From Smaragdicoccus niigatensis DSM 44881 = NBRC 103563 (GTDB taxonomy: Bacteria; Actinomycetota; Actinomycetes; Mycobacteriales; Mycobacteriaceae), in NCBI RefSeq assembly GCF_000380645.1, contig NZ_AQXZ01000017.1, forward strand, positions 1-64,000: a DNA stretch of 64,000 nucleotides, given 5' to 3'. The translations under genes were made by a program, and so were the position numbers. Numbering within the stretch: position 1 is the first letter of the stretch; each line of letters opens with the position of its first letter. Below the pieces are notes generated by a model. That model did not search any database, was not told the origin of the DNA, and saw only the letters and a program-made list of their open reading frames with translations. Below, in pieces: positions 53,900 through 63,900 of the stretch.

Positions 53900-54343
53900 C
53901 TAACTCGCCTCGATCGCATCCTTGATGCGCTGCGCCAGCGCCGGTGCTTCCTTGCGGGCGGCCTTCAGGGCGAGGGGAGCGATGAGCTTGCCGAAGCCGT
54001 GCCCTTCGAGCTCGTTGAAGATCGTCACGTTCGTGCCGCCGGCCGCCGGTTCGAGGTCGTAGCCGCCGCGCTTGGACGTCACGATGTTCTTCGAAATCTC
54101 CGTCCATCGAAATGACCGCGGCGGGTCGAACTCGGTGATCTCGATCTCCCGACTCGTCGTCATGCCGGCGTCTTTCACGGTGCTGACGAACACCGTGCCA
54201 ACACCGACCGGACCGGCGGTCGCCTTCTCGATCTTCAGCACGCGTGGGCTGAACTTGGGGTCGTTGACTCCGGCCGCGAGGTAGTTGAAGACCTCCTCGA
54301 TGGGCTTCGAAACGAATGCCGAACCTTCGAACTGACCTGCCAC
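53900..54343 (-). CDS. SRPBCC family protein
   Basis: 147 aa of the START/polyketide-cyclase-like fold: FVSKPIEEVFNYLAAGVNDPKF at the start, RSFRWTEISKN in the middle and a long C-terminal helix (APLALKAARKEAPALAQRIKDAIEAS). Binds small hydrophobic ligands. GTG 54343 with GGAGG 7 nt upstream is preferred to the longer frame starting at 54403. It lies 11 bp behind the SDR gene. Confidence 0.82.
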   Translation of the reverse strand: MAGQFEGSAFVSKPIEEVFNYLAAGVNDPKFSPRVLKIEKATAGPVGVGTVFVSTVKDAGMTTSREIEITEFDPPRSFRWTEISKNIVTSKRGGYDLEPAAGGTNVTIFNELEGHGFGKLIAPLALKAARKEAPALAQRIKDAIEAS

Positions 54344-54354
54344 GTTGACCTCCG

Positions 54355-55194
54355 CTAGTTGCTCTTGGGAACCGGGAATTGAGTGCGCATCATGTAGTCC
54401 CACGCCTTGTCCGGCGTGAGTTGGCGTTGCAGGATCGACAGCGATGCCGACGGAGTGACCGTGTATCGCGCCTTCGGTCGCTTGGCGTCGATCGCCTTCC
54501 GGATGACCTTCGCCACCGATTCAGGTCCGCCGCCAACGAGTTTGGCCATGGGGCTGTTGTAGATGCCGGCGGTCACCTCTCCGACCTTTGCGTTGAACTC
54601 GGCATACGGCCCGTCGTTCAGGTTGTCCGTCGACGCGACCGCGGCGTGTGCGAATTCGGTCGTGATGAGGCCGGGCTCGATGAGCACGATCTGAATGCCG
54701 AAGCCTTGCACCTCGAAGCGCATAGCATCCGAGATGGCTTCGACCGCGTACTTCGTTGCGTGGTAGATGCCGCCACCGGGGAATGTGAGCTTTCCGCCCA
54801 TCGAACCGATGTTGATGATCCGACCACTGCCGGCGCGGCGCATCCCGGGAAGCACGAGCTGACTCATGCGGATCAGACCGAAAACGTTCGTTTCGAACTG
54901 TTTCCGGATGTTGTCGAGCGGAATCGACTCGACGGCCCCCGATTGGGAGTAACCGGCGTTGTTGACGAGGACGCCGACGGACCCTTCCTCGTTCTCGACG
55001 GCTGCGACGGCGGCTCCCATCGACTCTTCGCTGTTGACGTCGAGCGCGAGCGTTCGGCAGCCTTGGTCGGCGAGTGCCTTCAGCGTTTCCGGGCGACGCG
55101 CGGTCGCGTAAACGGTGTGACCATGGGCGACCAGTTCACCAGCGGTCGCGGCACCGATACCGGTTGAGCAACCGGTGATGAGCACGGATGTCAT
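54355..55194 (-). CDS. Short-chain dehydrogenase/reductase
   Basis: 279 aa, classical SDR. Cofactor motif TGCSTGIG at residues 8-15, NNAGYSQSG, and the catalytic YHATK (Tyr-x3-Lys). ATARRPETL after the first strand has a basic pair that favours NADP(H). The substrate is unknown; similar proteins act on fatty or steroid-like alcohols. A TAGGTT box 6 nt upstream indicates a leaderless mRNA that may also carry the SRPBCC gene. Confidence 0.9.
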   Translation of the reverse strand: MTSVLITGCSTGIGAATAGELVAHGHTVYATARRPETLKALADQGCRTLALDVNSEESMGAAVAAVENEEGSVGVLVNNAGYSQSGAVESIPLDNIRKQFETNVFGLIRMSQLVLPGMRRAGSGRIINIGSMGGKLTFPGGGIYHATKYAVEAISDAMRFEVQGFGIQIVLIEPGLITTEFAHAAVASTDNLNDGPYAEFNAKVGEVTAGIYNSPMAKLVGGGPESVAKVIRKAIDAKRPKARYTVTPSASLSILQRQLTPDKAWDYMMRTQFPVPKSN

Positions 55195-55200
55195 GAGTCA

Positions 55201-55206
55201 AACCTA
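55201..55206 (-). promoter_or_regulatory. Putative -10 box (TAGGTT) for leaderless SDR gene
   Basis: On the minus strand TAGGTT ends 6 nt before the ATG at 55194, overlapping the end of the upstream peptidase gene. Confidence 0.5.
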
Positions 55207-56697
55207 TGCCGGTGCTCGCTCGATGCGCTTTGGAACGGCGTACTCGCCGTCGAGGGTGTGCCCAAAGAGCCCGACGAGGTAAGCGAAGGCGCTGGCGTTG
55301 CGGCCGAGGGCGTCCTTGTCGATGTTGTTAAGCGTGTCGCCAGGCTGGTGGTAGTTCGGATCAAACTCCTCGTCTGGCCTTCCGCCCCAGCCCCAGGCCT
55401 GTGCTTCTTCACCGGTCTTCAACCCATCGTCGCCGGCCGCGACCCCGCCGACGGGAATTCCGGCTTTGAGGAACGGCCCGTAATCGGAGCGACTGTTGAA
55501 GGGGAAGCCATCGACCGTGATTCCTTCGGCCCGAAAGCGGTCGGTGAAGGCGGCTCGGATCGACTCCGAACCCCTCGGCGCAGTGTCACTGCCGTCCGTG
55601 GCGTCGTTGTAAACGAAGTAGCCGGGGTTGGGTGAGGCGATCATGTCGGCGTTCAGCATCAGCGCGATGTCCAACTGCTCGTCGTGACTCAGCGACTTGA
55701 CGTACTTCCCCGAACCGATGAGCCCGTCTTCCTCGGCGCTGAAGAACATGAATCGCACCGCATTCGTGAGATTCGGGTGCGGACCGAGCGCCAGCGCCGT
55801 CTCCAAAACCGTTGCCGACCCGGACCCGTTGTCGTTGATTCCCGGGCCCGCGCGAACGCTGTCGAGGTGTCCCCCCAGCACGACGACTTCGTGCGGATCG
55901 CCGGTCGTCGTTTGGGCGAAGACGTTGCGGGTCTTGATGACCTGCCGGGGCGCATCGACGATGAGTGTCACGTCGCCGGAGGTCGCGCGGAGTGTCTCCG
56001 CGTCCCGCTTCGCGAGCATGACGATGGGGAGAAGGTGCGGCTCTGCCTGGCCTCTCGCGGCGTCGTTCACGTCCTTGCTGTTCGCCACGAGCACGGCAAG
56101 TGCGCCGACGTCGTGGGCGACCGTTTCCTTCTGGCGAAAGGGACAGTCACCCCGGTCGACGAGGACGATGGTGCCGCGAACATCGACGCCCGCGTAGTCG
56201 TCCTCGGAGCAGCCCTTGAGACCGGGGGCGAGAGGTTGCACCCGCGCGGTGATGCCCGATGCTGTCGTGCCCATCGATCCTTGGAGGATTTGGGGCGAAA
56301 TCGTGCGCCCGCCTGCGGTCATGGTCGCGGACTTGACGCGGATGAAGTCGTACTCGAATTCCTGAACCTGCACGTCGAAGCCGCGAGCTTTGAGCATGCC
56401 CTGGACGTAATCGGCGGAGCGGTCGTAGCCGGCGGTCCCGGCCGCACGATTGCCGTCGCTCACGTCGGCGATCCGCTGGAACTGCTCCAGGTGCTGCCAC
56501 ACCGCAGCCGTGTCGACGGCGGCGGCGAGAGCGGCGGGTTCGGAAGAGATCACCGGACGCTTCGCGAGATCCTCGAAGTTCCAGGTCAGACCCGTGGTCT
56601 TCGTGGGTGTTTGATGCGCAGGTTCGTTGTGCTGAGTGCAACCGCTCGCAAGCGCGGCAATCAGCACAGCAATCGCGCACAGAACTCGCGCCTGCAT
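55204..56697 (-). CDS. M28 family aminopeptidase lipoprotein (LpqL-like)
   Basis: 497 aa: signal peptide and lipobox ALASGC, a PA insert domain (VRGTIVLVDRGDCPFRQKE), and an M28 zinc peptidase core with ligands in GGHLDSV, INDNGSGSA, SAEEDGLIGS, NADMIAS and NYHQPGDT. Two zinc ions and the Glu-Glu pair are complete, so active. Exported aminopeptidase of the LpqL type, trimming peptides at the cell surface. The preceding gene at 56712 is 14 bp upstream. Confidence 0.9.
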   Translation of the reverse strand: MQARVLCAIAVLIAALASGCTQHNEPAHQTPTKTTGLTWNFEDLAKRPVISSEPAALAAAVDTAAVWQHLEQFQRIADVSDGNRAAGTAGYDRSADYVQGMLKARGFDVQVQEFEYDFIRVKSATMTAGGRTISPQILQGSMGTTASGITARVQPLAPGLKGCSEDDYAGVDVRGTIVLVDRGDCPFRQKETVAHDVGALAVLVANSKDVNDAARGQAEPHLLPIVMLAKRDAETLRATSGDVTLIVDAPRQVIKTRNVFAQTTTGDPHEVVVLGGHLDSVRAGPGINDNGSGSATVLETALALGPHPNLTNAVRFMFFSAEEDGLIGSGKYVKSLSHDEQLDIALMLNADMIASPNPGYFVYNDATDGSDTAPRGSESIRAAFTDRFRAEGITVDGFPFNSRSDYGPFLKAGIPVGGVAAGDDGLKTGEEAQAWGWGGRPDEEFDPNYHQPGDTLNNIDKDALGRNASAFAYLVGLFGHTLDGEYAVPKRIERAPA

Positions 56698-56711
56698 GGG
56701 GTTGAGACGGC

Positions 56712-57356
56712 CTAAGCCATCTCGTCCATCTGCGCGCCGACGTCGATGACCAGTCCGGCCTGCAGCTTCGGGTTCTCCAGCTCACGCCGGACTTCCTTGG
56801 CGACGGCCTTCTTGATCTCGCCCTCGAGGACTCCGCTGGTTTGCAGCAGCGTGGCCAGGATGCCGTCGGCCTCGAGGTTGACTTTCACCGACTTTGCGGA
56901 AGGGCGCTCGATCTCGATGACGACGAGAAGGGGGTTGGCAGCGCGTGCGGTGAGAGTCAGATTGACGCTGACCTTGCCCTTGTACTTGAGCTTCTGGCTC
57001 GCGTCGATCTTGCCGCCCAGAATGTTGAGGTCGGGCAGGAGGCCGCCGAGGGTCAGCTTGACCCGCTGCGGAGCGACGTCGATCGTCAGGTCGAGGTCGA
57101 TCGGGATGCCGATCGAGAAGGTGATGTTGTCGCCGCGCGCTCGGCGAATCGTCGGTTCGCCGGTGCGGGTCGCGGCCGTGACTTTGACCATTCCCATCGG
57201 GTCGGCAGGCATCGGGCCGATGGTGGATTCCTCGCCGGCCATCTCCGAGAACTGCGCCTGGATGCGTTCGGCGCTGACCGCATGCTCGAAGAACTTCTGG
57301 CCGAACTCGGCATAGGAGATGAACTGGAACTTCGTCGGGGCAGGGTTAGTGCTCAT
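56712..57356 (-). CDS. Conserved actinobacterial protein of unknown function
   Basis: 214 aa, beta-rich in residues 55-150, with a C-terminal helix (GEIKKAVAKEVRRELENPK). Starts with an ATG after GAGAGGA. No signal peptide and no catalytic motif. I recognise it only as a type of conserved protein in Mycobacteriales; it could be a lipid-binding beta barrel. Likely in one operon with the M28 gene. Confidence 0.6.
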   Translation of the reverse strand: MSTNPAPTKFQFISYAEFGQKFFEHAVSAERIQAQFSEMAGEESTIGPMPADPMGMVKVTAATRTGEPTIRRARGDNITFSIGIPIDLDLTIDVAPQRVKLTLGGLLPDLNILGGKIDASQKLKYKGKVSVNLTLTARAANPLLVVIEIERPSAKSVKVNLEADGILATLLQTSGVLEGEIKKAVAKEVRRELENPKLQAGLVIDVGAQMDEMA

Positions 57357-57412
57357 CGAGCTGTCCTCTCATTGGCGACGAAAATGTCCGTCCTGCAAGC
57401 AATTATCCAGAG

Positions 57413-57781
57413 CTACGCGCGCCAGGTAGGGATTCTCCTCATTCCGTCGACCGAGCCCAGCCAGTGGTAAGCCCACGCCGCAACCCGGCCCGTGGTGACC
57501 ACTTCGACTCGTTTGTACAACCCGCTACTGACATCTTCGAAGTCGTCGAGTGCGCCGAGGGCCCGGTCGAGCCGTGCCGGATCAAGTGGCACAACGAATC
57601 CCGGGATGGACCCGGCTGCGCCGACGACCGCAGCCGGGTACCCGAGGTGGGTGTCGAATAGCCTTCCTTCGATCGAGTCCGGTGCGGGGGTGCCGGTCGA
57701 CCACCGAGCAAGCACTTCCCAATTGATCGCGCCCGGCATGAGCGTGCCGTAGACGAACAACCGGGGGATCACGCCCTTCAT
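57413..57781 (-). CDS. Gamma-glutamylcyclotransferase-like (AIG2) protein
   Basis: 122 aa. FVYGTLMPGAINW is the substrate-binding loop of the cyclotransferase fold, and LGALDDFEDV holds the catalytic Glu region. Family members release 5-oxoproline from gamma-glutamyl compounds. Monocistronic and divergent from the large helicase gene. Confidence 0.83.
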   Translation of the reverse strand: MKGVIPRLFVYGTLMPGAINWEVLARWSTGTPAPDSIEGRLFDTHLGYPAAVVGAAGSIPGFVVPLDPARLDRALGALDDFEDVSSGLYKRVEVVTTGRVAAWAYHWLGSVDGMRRIPTWRA

Positions 57782-57928
57782 GCTGCCTCGTCACCATCGA
57801 GAACTTCATGCATCTGCGAAGTGGCAACGCCGTGGTGGAAGTGGTCGCGCATCCAGCCTGCAGATGGAACGATCCGAACTTGTCGGTGGTCTGGTCCACA
57901 ATGGGCGTCGCGGGTTGGAAGGAGCACA

Positions 57929-60900
57929 GTGGTGCTGACAGATAAGGAGCGCCAGGTCCGGGCGCTCGATCTTCTCGGCGCTGCGCTGAAACCGATCGTC
58001 GACGGGCGGATGGCTGCGGCCGCGCCGGCCGGGCAGCCGTGGCTGCCGCTGTACGAGGCCAAGGAAGCGACCCGGCGTGGGCACCGCTACACCGCGGATC
58101 TCGAGGATCCGCGCATGTTGCTACAGATCCTGTTCTTCGAGAACCGCGTCTTTACCGACCTCAACTCGCTGCAACGGACGTACACCAAAGAAATCCTGAC
58201 CGCGGCGAACACCGCGGCACACACGATGAGCCGCGGGAAGCGGGAAGTCGACCGCGCAATCGACACGATGATCCTGCTGGCGGAGTCGCTTCAACTGGAT
58301 GAAGCGGCAAATCGCATGCGGGAGCTGATCGAGCGCGAGCCGGAGGTCGCGACGGTATCCGCGGCCAAGGCCGCGACCCCACTTCGGCTCGACGTCGATC
58401 TGCCGCGTGGGATTCGGGCTCTCGCTGTTCGCGTCGACGGCGTGGAGGTGACGGTGCTCTACCGCGAGGCGGTCAACCTCGCACTTGCGCATAACTCCGT
58501 GTCACCGGTGACGGGGGTGATGGTCGTGAACCCAGGGTCGCAACGGGTAACGGTCGAGTCGCTCGAACTGTCCATCGAGACACCCGCGATGGTCACGGCC
58601 GAGCGGGTGGCAGCACCGCTCACCATCGAGATCGGCGCGGTCGAGCCGCGCGCCACGCTCGACGTTCCGTCCGTGCAGCTGCGCTGGCGGATCGATCCGA
58701 ATGTGTTCGCCGCGCTCGACGAAGCCGTCACCACCGAGCTGACGCTGACGGTGAAGACCGCATCTGGCGCGTACACCGCGTCGGACGACATTCGGCTTCT
58801 CACCGCCGACGAGTGGTGGGCCCGCGGCATCCCGGAATCGCTCGCCGCGTTTGTCCGGCCCAACTCGAGTTCGATCGCGGGCCTGCTCAAGACCGCATCG
58901 GACCTGCTGAGGCGCCGCACGGGGAACCCATCGCTGGATGGCTACCAGCGTGGTCCCGATCGCGCGCATCGCATCGTCGAAGCGATCTACGACGCAATGT
59001 CGGCGCTGAACATCACCTACGTGGAGCCGCCGGCGTCGTTCGAAGGCACCGGTCAGCGCGTGCGTCGGCACCGCGACGTTCTCGAGGAACGAACCGGGAC
59101 GTGCCTCGATCTGGCGTGTACCTTCGCCGCGGCGATGGAGCAGGCTGGGATTCACCCCGTTGTCGTCATCGGCGAAGGTCATGCCTTTGTCGGCTACCTG
59201 ACTGCGGATGAGCAGTTGCCCGCAGTCGTCATCGACGATCTCGGACGCCTCCAGACGATCGTTGACTCGAACCTCTTCGATGCCTTCGAGGCGACGGCCG
59301 TCTGCGCTGGCCCGGGCCACCTGGGGTTTGATGACGCACGCGCAGAGGTGCGGCACTGGTGGCGCGAGGACCTGCACAAACTCCGCTACTTGCTCGATGT
59401 CCGGGCTGCGCACAGTCGAGTCCGACCACTGCCCACGATCCGCATGGAAGGCGATACCCGGGTTATCGAAGTTGCGCCGCATCAGCCGGCCGCAGTGGCC
59501 CGGCGTGCGCCGGGGCAGGCCGTCCCCGGGCCGGCCAGCGTGGTCCCACCGCGGATCGATCGGTGGAAGCGTGCCCTCCTCGATATGACGTATGCGAATG
59601 CGCTGCTCAAGTTGAAGGCGGCGTCCTGCGTCCCGATCCATGTTCCGTCCGGTGCGTTGGGTGGTTTCGAAGACGGAATCGCCGGGGATCAGAAGTTCGA
59701 GCTGCAGCCGCACGACGTGCTGAGCGCGATTCATCTTGCGCAGGGTGCTCGCACTGCCGCCGATGTCGATGCGCAAACGCTGTCGGCCGTGCTGCTGAGC
59801 GAGCACACGGCCTACGTTGCGGTTGCTGAGAAGGACTATCACCGCCGGATTCTGTCGATCGCGCGACGCGCGAAGACGGCTCTTGAAGAGACCGGCACGT
59901 CGAGTCTCTATCTGGCCTTCGGCACGCTGGAGTGGAGTGAGCGGGCCCAGCAGGGCAAGGCGCCGCTCTACCTTGTGCCCGTCAAACTGCTTGGCGGAAA
60001 AGGTAATACAGCGTTCGCAATCCAACTCGACCCGACGCGAGATCTCGAACCGAATTACTGCCTGATCGAGAAGCTGCGGGTCTCGTGGGGCATCGAGATT
60101 CCGGAGCTTCTCAACCCCCGCGAAGACCATTCGGGGATCGACCTGCCGGCTGCGCTGGAGGCGGTTCGTGCGTCGATCCTCCGTAAGCGGGTCGAGGGAT
60201 TCCATGTGCAGGAGACCGCGCATCTTGCACTTCTGCAGTTCTCCACTTTGCAGCTCTGGCAGGACCTGTCGAACAACTGGCAGTCCTTCTTGGCCCGGCC
60301 GACCGTTCGGCACCTCGTCCATTCCGCAGGCAGCGGGTTCGACGACTCGATCGAGCCACCCGATGCTGACCCGAGTGCCGAGGCGACGACATACCTGCCG
60401 ATCCCCGCCGACGGTTCGCAGCTCGAGGCGATCCGGTGGGCATCTGCGGGAAAGTCCTTTGTCTTGGAAGGGCCACCCGGAACCGGCAAGTCGCAGACCA
60501 TCACCAACCTCATAGCGAACGGCTTGGCGGAGGGCAAGCGCGTCCTGTTCGTGGCCGAGAAGGCTGCCGCGCTCGACATCGTGAAGGGGCGTTTGGCAAG
60601 CGTCGGCCTCGACGCATTCAGCCTCGACCTGCATGGCCCCAACCAGACGGTCACCGCCGTTCGCCAGCAGTTGCAGGACGCACTCGACCATTCGATCGCG
60701 CCCACTCCGGCGTTCGACCAGCTGCGACGGAACTATCAGGGCCTCGTCGCGGGTTTGGCTCGTTATCCCGGCCAGCTGCACGAAGTCGGCCCAATCGAGA
60801 TGTCGGCGTGGGACGCCCGGCAGATCATCCTCGAACTCGAGGAGATGGGTCCGACATCCGCGGCTGACGTTCCTCGATCGGTCGTCCTGGGGGCGGCTCC

Positions 60901-63900
60901 GATTGAAGAGGTCTACGACATCGCTAGTCGGCTGGGGGAGAGCCTGCTCGATCTCGGCGTGAAGCCGGTGCAGGCGCACTGGCGGCTGGCTGGACCGATC
61001 GACGTCGACACCATTGATCGGTCGGCTCTGCAGGCAAAGGTCAGCGCAGTTGCGACCGCACGTCGGTCGGTCACGGACCCCAGCGTGATGTCGCTGTTGT
61101 CGTTCTGCCGGACACTCGACCAGCTCGATGCGGTGGCGTCGTGGCTCGGCGCGGCCAGCTACGGAGTGGCGCATCCCGCCGCCGACGCAGCATCGATCTG
61201 TACGCCACAGTGGGAGCAGGCGGCCGACCACACCGTGCGCCGAATTGAACAGTTCACATCGCATTTCACCCCGGTGTTGCGCAATTTCTCGCCAGAGGTA
61301 CTCGGCGTCGATCTCGACGGACTGCTTCGTTGGTCCGAGGAAACGGACGGAAGGCTACTGGGAAAGAAGAAGCGCCGGCTCGCGATCGTCGCCGAGATCC
61401 AGGCCTTCATCGACGGCCCGCAGCAGTTCCCGCTCGACCAGCTGACGTCGGTGCTGCGCGAACTCACCGGAATTCGTCAGGGTATTGCGCAGCTCAACCA
61501 AGAGGTCTCGCAGCTGCCCGGGGTGCAGGTGCTTCCGGGTTGGAACCCCCTCGATCGGCTGGAGGCGCGGTACGTCCACGCTCAAGTCGCCGGGCTTCGG
61601 GCTTCGGCGGCGCTCCATCGGGCATCGAGCGGTGCCATCGACACGGCGACGGCAGACATCCTTCGGTTGCGGTCGCCGCAGGTCCTCGGGTCGGCTCCGG
61701 CGCTCAGTGCGTTCGCCGTGGCATGGCGAGACCTGTTGTCCGCGCTGGCTTCTCAACCAGCAGACGTCGAGTTTTGGCTACAGGACCGGTCGCTGCTTCC
61801 CGCCATTGACGAGGATCTGCCGTCGTGGACTGCGGACGGCGCGGGCGCGGCGTTCGTGCGTCTGCGGCGCTGGGGTCGGGTCCGGTCTGGTGTGGAGAAT
61901 GCGAACCGGGTGGGGCTTGGTGCGTTGGAGGAATCGGTTCGATCCGGTGCGCTGACGGGCGACGAACTCGAACGCCAAGTTCGGTTGGGTATCGCCAAAG
62001 CAGTGCTCTCGGAGCGCCTTGATTCGACCGGCTTGGCGGGCTTTGACGACTCTGAGCGTGGGCACCAGATCGATCGGTTCATCAAGACTGGTCTCGATGT
62101 CCGAAGGCGGATGGTCACCGAGCTTCCGGCGCGGCTCGTTCAGCGCCGGACGTTCGATTCCCGAGGTTCGCGGGGGCGGATCGGCGACCTTCGTCAGCAA
62201 CTCGGGCGACGCCGCGGTGGCCTGAGTATTCGGCAGCTGCTGCACCGATTCCCGGACATCATTCCGCAGGTCACTCCATGTTTCCTGATGAGTCCGGGGT
62301 CGGTTGCGCGGTTCTTGCCCGCGGAGATGGAGTTCGACCTCGTCGTCTTCGACGAGGCCTCGCAGATCCGGGTTCCGCAGGCGATCTGTGCGATGGGCCG
62401 CGGGAAATCCGTGGTGATCGTCGGCGACTCGAAGCAGATGCCCCCGACGTCGATGTTCTCGGCGACATCGACCGACGAGGACGAGGAGATCGAGGCGCAG
62501 GACGGTCTGCCGGTTCCGGTCGACCTCGAGTCCGTGCTGTCGGAGGCCGTGGAGTCGGGCTTTCCGTCTCGGCTGCTGTCTTGGCATTACCGGAGCCGCG
62601 ACGAGTCGCTCATCGCGTTCTCGAACCAGTACTACTACGACGGTCGGCTGTCGAGCTTTCCGATGCCGCCTGATGTGGGCGGACAGGGCCTTCGGCTTGT
62701 CCGCGTCGACGGCGAGTGGGAAGGCGGAGGACGCGGGGCTGCACGAGTCAATCGCGCGGAGGCCAAGGCGGTGGTCGAGGAGATACACCGGATTCTCGAC
62801 GAAGACCCCGATCACACCATCGGCGTCGTGACGTTCAACAGCCAGCAGCAGACACTGGTCCTCGACATGCTCGAAGCCGACGGTGACTCTCGAGTCCGCG
62901 ATGCGCTCGAACGTGACGACGAACCGTTGTTCGTGAAGAACTTGGAGAATGTCCAAGGTGACGAGCGGGACGTCATCCTGTTCACCCTCGCGTTCTCGAA
63001 GGATTCGAAGGGACGCGTGCCACTGAACTGGGGTCCGCTGACGCGAGCTGGTGGTGAGCGGCGTCTCAACGTTGCCGTCACCCGTGCGAAGAGGCAGGTC
63101 GCGATCTTCAGTTCGTTCGATCCGCACGAATTGGACCTCGGCGGGTCGTCGTCGAAGGGTCTCGCGGATCTCAAGGACTACCTGCTGCTCGCGCGGAATG
63201 GTGTTGCGCACGTTGGGCTTCGGAGACCCTCGACGCTCGACCGCCATCTCGAGGAGATCGCAAACCGTCTGCGTCTGGCCGGACTCGAAGTGGCGACCAA
63301 GGTCGGACTTTCCGACTTCACAGTCGACCTCGCCGTTCGCTCGGGGGACCAGCCGTGGATTGCGGTTCTGCTAGACGGCCCCGAATGGGCGCAGCGCGCG
63401 ACGGTCGGCGACCGGGAGAGTCTGCCGTCGGCCGTCCTGACCGGAGCGATGGGATGGCCTCAGGTCGTCCGGATCTGGCTGCCGACTTGGGTGCGGGACA
63501 GCGACTCAGTGGTCGACGCGGTGCGGCAGGCGGCGGTGTCGGGCGTGGCTCCCGCGACGGTTGCCGCTGAACCTGAGGTGGTCGCCGAACCCGAGGTGGT
63601 CGACGAGCCGGCGCCTGTTCTGGTGCGCGAAGAGACCGTTGTCTCGAATGTGTTCGTTCCCGCCGACGATCGCCCTCGATACGATCCGGCAGGTCTTGAG
63701 ATCCCGGCGATGGTCGCCGCCGAGGCGGTGAAGGTCGTCGAAGAAGAAGGGCCGATCATGGCCGACCGGTTGATCAAGATCGTGGCCTCACGGTTCGACC
63801 TCGGACGCGTGCGCGAAGGTCGCTGGTTGCAGATTCGGAACCACTTTCCACCGGGCTTGCTCAAGAAGGCGCCGAACAACGAGTTCGTCGCGTGGCCGGC

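Noticed and set aside
53788-53928. 46-aa plus-strand frame starting MDRRTMRLIRR
   Set aside because: No SD and overlaps the 3' end of the SRPBCC gene on the other strand.
58502-63247. Long minus-strand frames (920 and 489 aa) opposite the helicase
   Set aside because: Shadows with Arg-rich composition; the plus strand carries all helicase motifs.
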